In this document: in pieces, positions 25,745-34,824 of the stretch
Numbering within the stretch: the first letter of the stretch is position 1
Layout: the number at the start of each line of letters is the position of its first letter
Assembly: GCA_963717195.1 (NCBI GenBank)
Contig: CAVQVR010000006.1
Coordinates: 248,001-312,000 of the forward strand
Length of the DNA: 64,000 bases
Direction: 5' to 3'
From: JACDAE01 sp963717195
GTDB lineage: Bacteria; Chloroflexota; Ktedonobacteria; Ktedonobacterales; Ktedonobacteraceae
Notes under the pieces: model-generated
Told to the model about the DNA's origin: nothing
What the model saw: the letters and a program-made list of their open reading frames with translations, nothing else
Database searches by the model: none
Made by a program: the position numbers and the translations under genes

Positions 25745-26494
25745 ATGTATAATCCAGGCAACAATAGCCCCTTTGGCGGCGGCACTTTCGGTAGGCGTCG
25801 CGGTGGCTTTAGTTCTCGTTATCAATATCAAACGCAAACGCAAACCAGTGAAGCGGAGGCGAGTGGATTGATAGGGAAGGTCATGAGCCTGCTGGCCTTC
25901 TCGTTCATCTTTGCCGCGATTGGCGCTTTTCTAGGCTTGACCGTCATCCAGTTGACGTTTGGCTCATATATATTCGTGGCGCTAGCGGGCCTGGTGGTCC
26001 TAATTGCCTTGCAATTCCTTATCCAGAAACCGGGCATTAACCTGTTCCTGCTCTACCTGTTCACGTTCCTGGAAGGTCTTAGCCTCTCTCCAATACTCAA
26101 ATCGTTTATGAGCAATCCAGCTGATCAGTTTATTCTGGCCGAGGCATTTCTGATCACGGCGATTACCTCGTTTGCTCTGGCACTGTATGCGTGGGGCACC
26201 AAACGCGACTTTTCCGGTATCCGCACCTACCTCTTCTTCGGTGTCATCCTGCTGATTGTTGCTGGCATTATGGAAATCTTTTTCCATTCTACCCTTTTTG
26301 CCCTGGTCATTTCGGTGGCTGGTATCGCCATCTTCTCTGGCTATATCCTGTTCTATGTTCAGCGTGCGAAGTATATGGCGAATACCTTGCCCAACGCGAT
26401 TGGCCTGACCGCTTCCCTCTTCATCACGCTTTTGAACCTGTTCCTGTATATCCTGGAATTTCTCTCAATTCTGCAAGGCGGTCGGCGTCGCTAG
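25745..26494 (+). CDS. Bax inhibitor-1/YccA-family membrane protein
   Basis: Start set at 25745 (MYNPGNNSPFGGG), after a GCGAGG-like site. The 249-residue protein has a ~40-residue Gly/Gln-rich hydrophilic head and seven hydrophobic segments from about residue 45 to 245, the standard UPF0005/BI-1 (TMBIM) topology. In other species these proteins leak protons or calcium or act with the FtsH protease. Conserved features include LTFAS-like loops replaced here by FLEGLSLSPIL, a late Asp-poor loop, and a C-terminal LFITLLNLFLYILEFL helix. It is monocistronic and followed 17 bp later by a MITE-like element. Confidence 0.88.
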   Translation: MYNPGNNSPFGGGTFGRRRGGFSSRYQYQTQTQTSEAEASGLIGKVMSLLAFSFIFAAIGAFLGLTVIQLTFGSYIFVALAGLVVLIALQFLIQKPGINLFLLYLFTFLEGLSLSPILKSFMSNPADQFILAEAFLITAITSFALALYAWGTKRDFSGIRTYLFFGVILLIVAGIMEIFFHSTLFALVISVAGIAIFSGYILFYVQRAKYMANTLPNAIGLTASLFITLLNLFLYILEFLSILQGGRRR

Positions 26495-26511
26495 ACTTTA
26501 CGAAGATTTGC

Positions 26512-26677
26512 GTAGGGACCCGATTTATCGCGTCCAGCGATTCATCGCCCTGTCTCTGCTTCGTCAAAAACAGGGCTTCATTGGCATGGATGCAGACAAA
26601 ACGGGGATCCAGGAGAAGAAGCCTCGTCGCGAGATGCCTGTCAATAAATTGACGGACGCGATAAATCGGGTCCCTAC
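26512..26677. mobile_element. MITE-like element (family B), copy 2
   Basis: Ends gtagggacccgatttatcgc at 26512 and the complementary gcgataaatcgggtccctac ending 26677. It is almost identical to copy 1 at 13628-13790, with few substitutions and a 3-bp length difference, and identity continues to about 26725 beyond the right end. Given how little it has diverged, movement or duplication was recent. No protein is encoded; the gap 26495-26857 holds nothing else of note. Confidence 0.87.
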
Positions 26678-26857
26678 GGTATTTACGCATTGTATTGGTT
26701 CTAAAAAGTGTCGGTGAGAGAACCTACGCAGGGGGGATAGACACGGAATAGAATAGATAGTAGTGGTGTTTTACTCAGTAGAACCCTATCTCGTTACTGT
26801 TCTTCCGAAATACGGACACTGCATTTGTTCGGGAAGGTGAAAGAGAGTTTACTTTTT

Positions 26858-27211
26858 ATGAGCACAAATACAAATTTGTTTCACGTCGGCGATCAGGATT
26901 TTGAAGCGAAAGTACTGAAATCCTCCACACCCGTGATCGTTGACTTCTGGGCTGCATGGTGTGGCCCCTGTCGCAGTATCGCTCCTGTCTTTGAACGCTT
27001 GAGCAATGAGTATGATGGCAAACTGGGCTTTGCTAAAATGGATATCGACGAGCACGGCGAGACCGCTGGCCGTCTGGGTGTCCAGGCTATCCCAACCTTG
27101 ATGATTTTTAAGGATGGTAAAGCTATTGGTCGCCTGGTTGGCCCACATCCAAGTCGTCTGAAAAATGAGATTGATCGTGTACTCGCCGATAACGGCATTG
27201 CAGTTGCATAA
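26858..27211 (+). CDS. trxA: Thioredoxin
   Basis: Start set at 26858 (MSTNTNLFHV). The 117-residue protein is a single thioredoxin fold with the active site WCGPC in VDFWAAWCGPCRS, the buried aspartate in VDFW, the cis-proline in QAIPTLMIFKDG and the glycine-rich end. It reduces protein disulfides in the cytoplasm using thioredoxin reductase, which is not in the window. A palindromic terminator follows the stop, so it is a single-gene unit. Confidence 0.95.
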   Translation: MSTNTNLFHVGDQDFEAKVLKSSTPVIVDFWAAWCGPCRSIAPVFERLSNEYDGKLGFAKMDIDEHGETAGRLGVQAIPTLMIFKDGKAIGRLVGPHPSRLKNEIDRVLADNGIAVA

Positions 27212-27220
27212 GTTGAATTA

Positions 27221-27249
27221 CGAATTGACCCCAATCTGGGGCCAATTCG
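27221..27249 (+). terminator. Terminator after thioredoxin
   Basis: cgaattgacccca (27221-27233) and tggggccaattcg (27237-27249) form a hairpin with one mismatched pair and a 3-base loop, followed by ttcatttt, 10 bp after the trxA stop. Confidence 0.7.
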
Positions 27250-27369
27250 TTCATTTTGCCCCATTTCCCTCTCGACTCTTTCAACTTTTTGTGATATATT
27301 CTTCCCATGTTGTACTTAGCTTACACAGTCTATTTAAATTCTGTTGTCTGGACATAAGGGGAACTACAT

Positions 27370-28113
27370 ATGCCTACGTTAGAACGCTCAAATCCTCTCC
27401 CATTGTATTATCAGTTGAAGGAAGTGCTTAAGCAGCAAATTCATGCGGGGCACCTGGCTCCTCATACCGCCATTCCTTCTGAACCAGAGCTGGTGGCTCA
27501 GTATCACGTGAGTCGCGCTACCGTTCGGCAGGCTCTGACTGAACTGGTGCACGAAGGCTTGCTCTATCGCCAACATGGTCGCGGCACATTTGTCTGCGAG
27601 CCGCGCGTCCAACAGCGCACGTTGAGCGAACTCACCAGTTTAAGCGATGAACTACGCCAGCGCGGCAAGCGTCCCGGTGGCATGCTCTTCGTGAGCGAGC
27701 TAGTGCGTGGCTCTCAGACCGTACGAGAGCAGCTTCATCTGACAGATGAAGAACAGGTTGTCCGTCTGGAGCGCTTACGTACCGCCGACGACGCTCCTCT
27801 CGCCTATGAGGTCGATTATCTGCCGTATCCACGTGCTTCCAGCGTCTATCAGCGTGCGAAAGAGGCTGGCGAGGGTTCGCTTTACAGTATTATGTCGACC
27901 GAGGGTCTTCATCCGTATATCGCTGAGCATAGCTTGAAAGGTGATGTGGCATCTGCCCGCGAGGCTGAGCTGTTACGGGTTTCTGCTGAGACCTGTGGTT
28001 TACGCCTGGCCAGTACGGTCTTCGACGATACCGGTTCACCGATTGAGTATACAGAAGCATTCTATCCCGGTAACCTGTACGATTTTCGTCTGACCTTGCG
28101 TACGGCGAGGTAA
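27370..28113 (+). CDS. GntR/HutC-family transcriptional regulator
   Basis: A 247-residue regulator. The N-terminal winged helix-turn-helix (about 10-75) has the family signature LPLYYQLKEVLKQQI, IPSEPELVAQYHVSRATVRQAL and GLLYRQHGRGTFV. The C-terminal UTRA domain (about 95-240), which binds small effectors such as sugar phosphates or amino acids, contains ERLRTADDAPLAYEVDYLP and the final EYTEAFYPGNLYDFRL strand. An AAGGGGAAC site precedes the ATG. No transporter or catabolic operon lies next to it, so its target may be distant or its own promoter. Confidence 0.93.
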   Translation: MPTLERSNPLPLYYQLKEVLKQQIHAGHLAPHTAIPSEPELVAQYHVSRATVRQALTELVHEGLLYRQHGRGTFVCEPRVQQRTLSELTSLSDELRQRGKRPGGMLFVSELVRGSQTVREQLHLTDEEQVVRLERLRTADDAPLAYEVDYLPYPRASSVYQRAKEAGEGSLYSIMSTEGLHPYIAEHSLKGDVASAREAELLRVSAETCGLRLASTVFDDTGSPIEYTEAFYPGNLYDFRLTLRTAR

Positions 28114-28268
28114 TAGACTTGTCCATCGTCATTTAACCCATGCCGTGCTATTCCACTTTATTCTGTGGGTAGAAGATGGGGGATGAGGCGTGTTATACTA
28201 CGCAAGGACTTAAACTTGCTATTCTTAACAATAATACAGGTACCGTATAAAGGAGAGTAGAGCGAATT

Positions 28269-29705
28269 ATGGACGAAATGCAAAACGGACAAACTTCTGA
28301 GAACACGAATGTTGTTCCAGTTCACTTTGTTGAGCGCAGTGCGCACGATGAACAGGCCTGGACGGATCGGGGCAATGCTGCCGTTCAGCAGGAAGATTAT
28401 GAGGGCGCTGCTGAAGCTTTTGAACAGGCTGTGGAGGCCAATCCCTACGATGCACGCGCTCGTTATAATCTGGCCCTGGCCCGCCAGTATCTGGGGGACT
28501 ATGAAATGGCCGTCTCTGGCTATCGACGTGCTATCGATCTCGATCCCCAGTTGATTGATGCCTATAGCAACCTGGGCAACGTCTATGGCGAACTTGGTCT
28601 GTATAAAGAGTCGCTGGAGGTATTTCAGCTAGCTCAAGAACTGGTCCCTGATAACGATGAGATCTGTTTGAGCGTGGGTGATGCTTACCGTACGCAGTTT
28701 CTCTACCAGGATGCCATTCAGGCGTATCGGCAAACGCTTATCCTCAACCCTGAGAATATAGTAGCCGCCGATAACCTGCGCGATGTGCGTGAGCGCGTCA
28801 ATGAGCAGTTGCGCCGTATGATGGAGCAGGAGCGCCGTGTCGATGAGGATCCTACCGATCCTGCGCGTTATGCCGAACTTGCCAGCCTCTATCTGGATAT
28901 GCGGCGCTACGATGATGCTCTCTCGGTGACAAATCAGATGTTGACGCTGGATCCCGATAACCGGGCTGGCTATGATATGCTGGCCGCCGTCTATGAGCAG
29001 ATGAGCGATGAGGATCAGGCTGCTGAAACCTATGCTCGCATCGTGTCTATCGATCCTGAGGATGCCGAGGCGTGGGAGCATCTGGGCACCTGGCGCTCTT
29101 TGCAGGAACGTAGCGACGAGGCCATTGATGCCTATGCACGTGCTATCCAGCTCGATCCTCAACGTGTCACGGCTCGCTTCAGCCTGGCCGAGGCCTATCT
29201 CGAAGCTGACCGTGTCGATGAGGCTCTCGCCATCTATCAAGAGCTGGTTGAGAGTGGTGAAAATGGCACGATCCAGGGCGATGACCTGGCCGCTGCTTAC
29301 GCCGGTCTGGCGGAAACGTATAACGCTCTTGGCCGCTACGATGAGGCCATTCAAACGGCGAATACCCTGCTTGAGCGCTTTGAGGATGATGCCGAGGCTT
29401 ACTATCAATTAGCGACCGCCTACGACGCTCAGGACAACTACGATGAGGCGATTACGAACTATCAGAGCGCTATCGAGAGCGATCCGCTCAATCCAGATTA
29501 CTACAACGATCTGGCCGATACCTTGCGCGAGGTGAAGCGCTACGATGAGGCACTTGATGTGGCTCAACAGGCTATTTCGATGGATCCTTCAATGGTGCTG
29601 GCATACGAGACGCTGGCCCAGATCTATACGGAGACCGGTCGCCCCGATGAGGCTGCTGAGGCGATGGGCCAGGCCAATACGCTGCGTTCAATAGGCGACC
29701 TCTAA
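28269..29705 (+). CDS. Acidic tetratricopeptide-repeat protein
   Basis: The 478-residue protein is almost wholly tandem TPR units (about eleven to twelve 34-residue repeats) from residue 32 on, with the usual W-LG-Y---Y-A/F-P spacing (AWTDRGNAAVQQEDYEGAAE, YNLALARQYLGDYEMAVSGY, YYQLATAYDAQDNYDEAI and so on). There is no signal peptide or membrane segment, so it is cytoplasmic. TPR arrays are protein-binding scaffolds; no partner is evident. An AAAGGAGAG site lies before the ATG. Asp/Glu-rich composition throughout suggests a soluble scaffold. Confidence 0.92.
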   Translation: MDEMQNGQTSENTNVVPVHFVERSAHDEQAWTDRGNAAVQQEDYEGAAEAFEQAVEANPYDARARYNLALARQYLGDYEMAVSGYRRAIDLDPQLIDAYSNLGNVYGELGLYKESLEVFQLAQELVPDNDEICLSVGDAYRTQFLYQDAIQAYRQTLILNPENIVAADNLRDVRERVNEQLRRMMEQERRVDEDPTDPARYAELASLYLDMRRYDDALSVTNQMLTLDPDNRAGYDMLAAVYEQMSDEDQAAETYARIVSIDPEDAEAWEHLGTWRSLQERSDEAIDAYARAIQLDPQRVTARFSLAEAYLEADRVDEALAIYQELVESGENGTIQGDDLAAAYAGLAETYNALGRYDEAIQTANTLLERFEDDAEAYYQLATAYDAQDNYDEAITNYQSAIESDPLNPDYYNDLADTLREVKRYDEALDVAQQAISMDPSMVLAYETLAQIYTETGRPDEAAEAMGQANTLRSIGDL

Positions 29706-29710
29706 AGCAT

Positions 29711-30010
29711 GTGGGGGCCGCATTTATGCCCATTGGTTGATACAAAATCAGATGGTGAGGTAGGGGTCTGAATATTTCGCGCCCGTCGTGCCCAAGGAAT
29801 TCTTTCTGTAACCATTTGATCTCAGGCGAGAGGGTGTAATATTCTGGCACACACTGTTTTTCGGGCACGACGGGCGCGAAATATTCAGGCCCCTACCGTG
29901 GTTTCGTCTCGCCAAACGATTTGTATCAACCAATGCATTTATGCCGCCCAGGTGCGTCCGGTGTATTGAACAGACCACACGCACCTGGGCGGCATAAATG
30001 CGGCCCCTAC
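29711..30010. repeat. Nested palindromic repeat array, 300 bp
   Basis: The outer layer pairs ggccgcatttatgcc and ggttgatacaaa on the left (29716-29746) with tttgtatcaaccaatgcat (29920-29938) and ggcataaatgcggcc (29991-30005) on the right. The right end carries an extra perfect hairpin with 23-bp arms (29935-29957 and 29979-30001). Inside sits a complete inverted family A pair: gtaggggtctgaatatttcg (29760-29794) and its near-complement ending gcccctac (29862-29896). It lies between the 3' ends of two convergent genes. Confidence 0.8.
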
Positions 30011-30053
30011 ATCCCTCGCGGTCCCGACGCGATTTCTTCATTAGGCGAAAGCT

Positions 30054-30590
30054 CTACTGCTCAGCAAAATAAATCTCGCTCGCTGGCTGTACCCGCACTT
30101 TGCGCTCACCTGCCCAGAAGCCATTGAGCGTCTCGTTATAGAACGCGATAATTTGTTTCGCTGGCAGGGTCTCGCTATCCTCGGTGGTGTGAGCATCGCT
30201 GGCCAGCAGCACGTCGTAGCCCGCCGCCGCCGCCCTGCGGACGGTTGTATCGACACAATACTGTGTCTGGCCCCCGGTAATGACCAGGCGTTTGATGCCG
30301 CGTGCTTCCAACTCTTCCTGCAAACGCGTCTCATGAAACGAATCGGGTGATTCTTTCTGGATGATGGGCTCACCCTCGCGCGGCGTAACTGCCGGGTGAA
30401 TCTGCCACAATGGCATCCCTGGCTCCATCCCGCCTTTTTCGTTGTGTTGTACATAAAGAACTGGCGTCCCGCTGCTGCGGGCACGAGAGAGCAATAACTG
30501 GATGTTCTCCAGCACCTCGTCGTGGTGATAGGCTTCTCCCACGACCCCCATCTGGGCATCGATGACGACCAGCGCTGTATCCGTGCTCAT
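30054..30590 (-). CDS. Isochorismatase-family cysteine hydrolase
   Basis: The 178-residue enzyme has the complete nicotinamidase/isochorismatase triad: Asp11 in ALVVIDAQMGV, Lys79 in PIIQKESPDSF and Cys112 in GGQTQYCVDTTVRRA, with the cis-peptide before the cysteine region. Members hydrolyse amides or vinyl ethers (nicotinamide, isochorismate, ureidoacrylate). Which substrate applies cannot be told; the absence of the DxHxxxxH metal motif argues against a classic nicotinamidase. An AAAAGGAG site precedes the ATG. The next minus-strand gene is 128 bp upstream, so co-transcription is uncertain. Confidence 0.9.
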   Translation of the reverse strand: MSTDTALVVIDAQMGVVGEAYHHDEVLENIQLLLSRARSSGTPVLYVQHNEKGGMEPGMPLWQIHPAVTPREGEPIIQKESPDSFHETRLQEELEARGIKRLVITGGQTQYCVDTTVRRAAAAGYDVLLASDAHTTEDSETLPAKQIIAFYNETLNGFWAGERKVRVQPASEIYFAEQ

Positions 30591-30718
30591 ATATCAAGCT
30601 CCTTTTCATAACTCAAACATTTGTTCTTCTGTCCTCAGTATACCAGAAAAAGCGGTGAAAATGCGTCCGCATTTCTCGGAATCTGGCTGGAAATCGAACG
30701 AGGTGGGAAGAGAAGCGA

Positions 30719-31594
30719 TCAGGTAGTGATTGAGCACCGCTCTTGCCACACCTGCTGAAGAGGCTTGTACGAGAGCAGCACAATTCCTTCCTGCTCAATG
30801 ATCGAGCGGGCTTCCTGCGAGATCAGAAAGTCCAGATCTGTCGGGTGCGCCCGCCAACCCTCAGGGTCGTACGCTTGCACCTCAGGGGTTCCCAGAGCCG
30901 GATGGGCTGCCCATTCGCTCAACCCGGCTGGGAGTTCGCGCAACGTCCTGGCAAACCAGGCTGATTTCCCGACGACGTCAAGCTTATAGGTATCCACCAC
31001 AGGGTGTTCGTTGGTCGGCAAGCCCTGGCCCCGCAAGGCTTCGCCCGTCGATCGATCAAAGACACGCACCGCCAGTCCGTATTCTTTTGCCAGCTTGACG
31101 GTCAGCTCGAAAATATCTGCCCGGCCACCATTATATAAGCAATGCCAATCCAGATGAGTTGGCGAAAGCGAAGCCGCCAGCACGGCCTCAATCTGCGCCC
31201 GGAATTCGACTTCCAGCTCGGAGAGCCTGGCCTGAGCCAGAAATTCGGGGATGCGTTCATAGCCGTAGAAAAAGCCAGCCTCATCGATCAAGGAGGGCAC
31301 CTTGTCCCTGGAAGTGAGCGACCCCCACCGATACAGGGGCAGATCGCTGATGACGGTCAGGTGCACACCGAAGGAAAGATCAGGGTGGTCTCGTAGTATC
31401 TGCATGGCATGCAACGCCCAGGGGCAAGGAACCATCAAGGTCGTCGAACTGACCACGCCTTCCGTGAACGAACGCAGAATGCCCGCATTACACGCATGCG
31501 ACCTCCCAAAATCGTCAGCGTTGATGATCAATAAACGAGCGTCGTCTGGATACCCTAATAAGCGGTTCGTCTGGCTGTTCTGCGAGTGGGTCAT
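30719..31594 (-). CDS. ChbG/YdjC-family carbohydrate deacetylase
   Basis: The 291-residue protein has the YdjC TIM-barrel pattern: LLIINADDFGRSHACNAGIL (metal-binding Asp-Asp), SSTTLMVPCPWA, LSFGVHLTV (metal His) and SPTHLDWHCLYN (the later conserved His pair). Family members remove acetyl groups from chito-oligosaccharides and related sugars. The usual SHLDGHQH motif is changed to THLDWHCL, keeping the first His and Asp. An AAAGGGAG site lies before the ATG. It may supply monosaccharides, but no sugar operon surrounds it. Confidence 0.87.
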   Translation of the reverse strand: MTHSQNSQTNRLLGYPDDARLLIINADDFGRSHACNAGILRSFTEGVVSSTTLMVPCPWALHAMQILRDHPDLSFGVHLTVISDLPLYRWGSLTSRDKVPSLIDEAGFFYGYERIPEFLAQARLSELEVEFRAQIEAVLAASLSPTHLDWHCLYNGGRADIFELTVKLAKEYGLAVRVFDRSTGEALRGQGLPTNEHPVVDTYKLDVVGKSAWFARTLRELPAGLSEWAAHPALGTPEVQAYDPEGWRAHPTDLDFLISQEARSIIEQEGIVLLSYKPLQQVWQERCSITT

Positions 31595-31690
31595 CGTTCC
31601 TGTCTCCCTTTTGTCCTGTTTTGCTTGCAGTATACCCGTTGTGCGAATAAAGGGGATTGGATTTGAGACTGCCAGGCAAAGATTGTTTTT

Positions 31691-31725
31691 CGGGTACGAC
31701 GGGCGCGAAATATTCGGGCCCCTAC
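31691..31725. repeat. Single family A palindromic repeat unit
   Basis: The unit cgggtacgacgggcgcgaaa, continuing to a cccctac end, equals the copies at 22236-22269 and 29862-29896. It lies between the 5' end of the YdjC gene and the 3' end of the nucleotidyltransferase-HEPN gene. Confidence 0.75.
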
Positions 31726-31804
31726 CCTGATTCTATCTTGCTAAACGATTTAGTATCAACTAATGAGAGAGAGGGATACGCCCCTACGTGTTATGTGGGT
31801 ATTT

Positions 31805-32635
31805 CTATCTCTTTTCTATGGCATCGGCAAATTCTTCCAGATCACCCAACCGTTGCTGGATATGGTCGTAGAGCAGGTTGCGATTGAGCGCACCTGGATC
31901 GTGTACGAGCGAGTCGCGCAGATTGGTGAGAACCTCCAGACGATACGCCAGTGGTTTTGGGATAATCTGCTGGCTTGCTATAATGCTGAGCAACTCATGG
32001 AAAGCTTCTGGACGGCGTAGCCCGAATGAAGCAACCAATGTACTGCACAGGTGCAAACACGCCTCGATAGCCAGTTGTAAGTAGCGTTCTGCCAATCCAT
32101 ACACGCGGTAATTACTGGTGAACTCCTCTCGTTCAGTCTTGCCCAGGTCACGCAGAATATCTACAGCTTCTCGTAATTGCTTGAGTTTCCCCTGCACGAC
32201 CTCTTTGTCTAATGGCAACATCTGCCCGTGCAGACGACGACTCAAGGCCTGGTTTTGAATTTCATCGAATTTTTTGAAATCCAGGTAGTCCATAACGGCC
32301 CTGGTCTCAAATGAGATGCGCTGTTTCTCGTCACGAGTGAAGAGAATCTGCCCATATTTGATAACTTGCAGTTTGAGCAGGAGCGACGCCTGGTTCAAAA
32401 TGACGACGTCAATGGTATCTGTCTCCAACCGCTTTGCCAGCTCGCTAAAGAAGTAGAGCTGGTAATCAAGAAACTGATCCCCTTTGATCTGATCCATCAA
32501 GAGAATGGCAATGTCGACATCGGTGAGTTGGCCAAACGAGGTACGATTTGAAAGTGTGCCCGCGAGGTAGGCAGCATTAACGGGACTCTGTGCAAAGAGC
32601 TGATTGAGCCGTGACTGCTTTGCGAATAAATCCAT
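31805..32635 (-). CDS. MntA-HepT-like fusion: minimal nucleotidyltransferase plus HEPN (DUF86-like) toxin domain
   Basis: Start set at ATG 32635, preceded by GGAGG; a TTG lies one codon upstream. The 276-residue protein joins two domains normally encoded by separate genes of type VII toxin-antitoxin systems. Residues 1-100 are a minimal nucleotidyltransferase with Gly26-Thr27, then Asp39-Val-Asp41 (AGTLSN...TDVDIAILL; family form GSx9-10DxD). Residues ~130-276 are a HEPN bundle with Arg240-x4-His245 in LRDSLVHD, the RNase motif. In known pairs the MntA enzyme AMPylates a Tyr next to that His; here the position after HD is Pro, with no Tyr until LLYD. It may therefore be a self-contained, possibly self-regulated unit. 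Confidence 0.82.
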   Translation of the reverse strand: MDLFAKQSRLNQLFAQSPVNAAYLAGTLSNRTSFGQLTDVDIAILLMDQIKGDQFLDYQLYFFSELAKRLETDTIDVVILNQASLLLKLQVIKYGQILFTRDEKQRISFETRAVMDYLDFKKFDEIQNQALSRRLHGQMLPLDKEVVQGKLKQLREAVDILRDLGKTEREEFTSNYRVYGLAERYLQLAIEACLHLCSTLVASFGLRRPEAFHELLSIIASQQIIPKPLAYRLEVLTNLRDSLVHDPGALNRNLLYDHIQQRLGDLEEFADAIEKR

Positions 32636-33008
32636 CAACGACCTCCGAGAAAACCCTGGAACTATCCCAGGCCGTTGGAGTGTGCAAACAGGTTTCCCAC
32701 AAGAACTATGGGAGTCCTATCTCTAACTATACCATAAAATTCTGTTCTGTGCGTCCTTTTAGCACTGCTATTCAGCTTATTCCAATTGCTCACGCTGAAG
32801 TCCTCATGAGAGACGACTTTTCTCCTATAAAAGAAAACGTTTAATATTCATGTGATAAATGCTGGGTTTAGACGTTTCTATAGCAGGAGAGTTTTTAGCT
32901 CTTCTTTACTATAGGAGAAAATTCATGGGAAGAGGCGCAGGGCGTCATCCTCTCTCCCTATCAGGCAAAATGGCAGTTTTACATTTATAAACAAGGTAGG
33001 TGCTTCTT
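32636..33008. other. Divergent intergenic region, 373 bp
   Basis: Holds the promoters of the nucleotidyltransferase-HEPN gene and the deacetylase, neither of which I can place well. Two copies of ctatag (32877-32882 and 32909-32914) enclose a possible weak hairpin with gagag/ctctt. It is AT-rich, with no coding potential. Confidence 0.3.
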
Positions 33009-34398
33009 ATGCAAACGACAGGGAAGTCTTTGTCTTATTACTATATGTCGTTATGTCTATTTATTCTCTTGCTTATTCCTGTATGTGTGCCTTCTTCTGT
33101 AGCAGTGGCAGTAGTATCTGTGCGGCAACCTGCGCTGCGCGTGGTGAAAAAGAGTATAGAGACGTTTTCTGAGCGGAAGCTATCTGCATCCGCTCAGAAG
33201 GAGGTGCAGGCCCTGGCGGTGCAGTCGGTGGCTAGATGGTATATGCAGGCGCTCCTGGCACAAAAGTATGATGATATGTGGTTGGCGCTTGATCCACATA
33301 TCCGTCAGAAATGGCCCAACGAGGCTGTTTTTGCTGCGTTCTGGCATACGCGTTTCCAGGATTATACGCTCTACGGTTTCACGCTGGGAAACGTGCGGAA
33401 CTGGCCCGATTGGACTGACCCCGATACGATGCTGCGCTATACGCATCTTATGGGGCTCTCTGTCTCGCTCCAGTTGACGCTTCGACATCCTCCTCGCGCT
33501 GGTACACAGCTTCCTCCCGAGAATCTCCATCCCGAATTGCTCTTTCGTAACCTTCCTTTTGTTATGCAATATCACCAGACATCCCCACAGTATCTGGGTA
33601 AATGGTTGGTGCTGGTTGGAGGCCCGGCAGATCTGGAAGCGCCTATCCTTCCACCTGTGGCTCCTCTCCATAGGATTGCTCAGGTGCCTATTCTGGTCTA
33701 CCATCACGTCCTCCCTTATTACTCTACTCAGCCTCTTTCAGATTATACTCTGCCCTGGGTTGTAGAATCCGGAGGAATTTCAGTTGCAGATGGATTATCT
33801 GTCGGCTCATGGCTATCACACTATTACACTCAATCGCCTGTTTGATGAGCTTTATTATGGTGCTCCTCTTCCCTCAAAACCGATTGTGCTGACCTTTGAT
33901 GATGGAGATGAGGAACATTATCGCCTGATTTACCCCATCCTGTTGCAGCACCACTTCACTGCTATGTTTTATATCATTACCGGGCAGGTTGGTTGGCCTA
34001 TGCGTATGGGATGGCCTCAAATACGTGAGATGCTGGCTCATGGTATGCAAATAGGCTCGCATACGGTCAATCACGTAGATTTTGCTACCCTGTTAAACGT
34101 TTCAGAGTTTGCTGCGCAGCAGGAAATTCAGCAATCTCGTGAGACACTGGAGCACAAGCTAGGTGTTGTCATTCAGCAGTTTTGCTATCCTTATGGTGAT
34201 CCCTTTAACCGTGGTACGTGGTATCAGCGCCAGACGATTGTGGCGATGCTGGCCGCCGCTGGCTACACAGGAGCGACGACTGCTTTTGGTGAGACGGGTA
34301 TTGTTCAGGACAGCATGCAGCCATTAGCGCTTTTGCGTATCCCTGTGTATGGAACAGAAGCATTCCCGGCCTTTGTCAGCAGCCTTCCCTGGAGTTGA
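33009..34398 (+). pseudogene. Secreted polysaccharide deacetylase (NodB domain), frameshifted
   Basis: The first frame from ATG 33009 (behind a GGTAGG site) encodes a signal peptide (LFILLLIPVCVPSSVAVA), a ~150-residue NTF2-like domain and the start of a NodB domain (VPILVYHHVLPYYS, residues ~225-240). It loses frame at about 33765. The next frame resumes without loss at NPEEFQLQMDYLSAHGYHTI, with the TFDDGDE metal site, SHTVNHVDF and CYPYGDPF, ending at 34398. One inserted or missing base near 33762-33768 explains everything. If real, the gene is dead; if a sequence error, it encodes a ~460-residue secreted deacetylase acting on peptidoglycan or other N-acetylated glycans. Confidence 0.85.
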
Positions 34399-34410
34399 GG
34401 GCGTCTTGTC

Positions 34411-34824
34411 CTAGCCCTCAACCCACTCTTCACCATCGGCGGCGACCTCTTTTTTCCAGATGGGTACCGTACTCTTGAGCGTATCGATAATATAGCGGCA
34501 CGCCTCAAATGCTTCCCCTCGGTGAGGAGTGGCGACGACGATAATGACGCTGGCTTCGCCTATCTCCAGGCGTCCAAAACGATGTGCGACCGCAACTCGT
34601 TCGACTCCCCAGCGGCGTTGCGCTTCCGCGATAATCGTGCGTATCTGCTGTTGCGCCATCTCTTCATACACATCATATTCAAGATAGCGCACCTGCTTGC
34701 CTCGCGCCGCGTTGCGTACCACCCCTTCAAAAACGACGATGCCCCCCACGCCAGGATCGCTCACGGCGGCGACCAGGGCAGCGCGATCCAGCACTTCCCG
34801 CGTTAATTGGATAAGAGGTTCCAT
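34411..34824 (-). CDS. moaE: Molybdopterin synthase catalytic subunit
   Basis: Start set at ATG 34824, which overlaps the moaD stop as TAATG; an ATG three codons upstream is less likely. The 137-residue protein has the MoaE features: GGIVVFEGVVRNAARGK, LEYDVYEEMA, RWGVERVAVAHRFGRLEIGE, and the C-terminal IDTLKSTVPIWKKE with the catalytic lysines. It forms the heterotetrameric synthase with MoaD that inserts two sulfurs into precursor Z during molybdenum cofactor synthesis. No other moa gene is in the window. Confidence 0.95.
   Translation of the reverse strand: MEPLIQLTREVLDRAALVAAVSDPGVGGIVVFEGVVRNAARGKQVRYLEYDVYEEMAQQQIRTIIAEAQRRWGVERVAVAHRFGRLEIGEASVIIVVATPHRGEAFEACRYIIDTLKSTVPIWKKEVAADGEEWVEG

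Noticed and set aside
28629..29408. 259-residue minus-strand frame opposite the TPR protein
   Set aside because: The periodic TPR codons keep the opposite strand open; composition and repeats mirror the TPR units.
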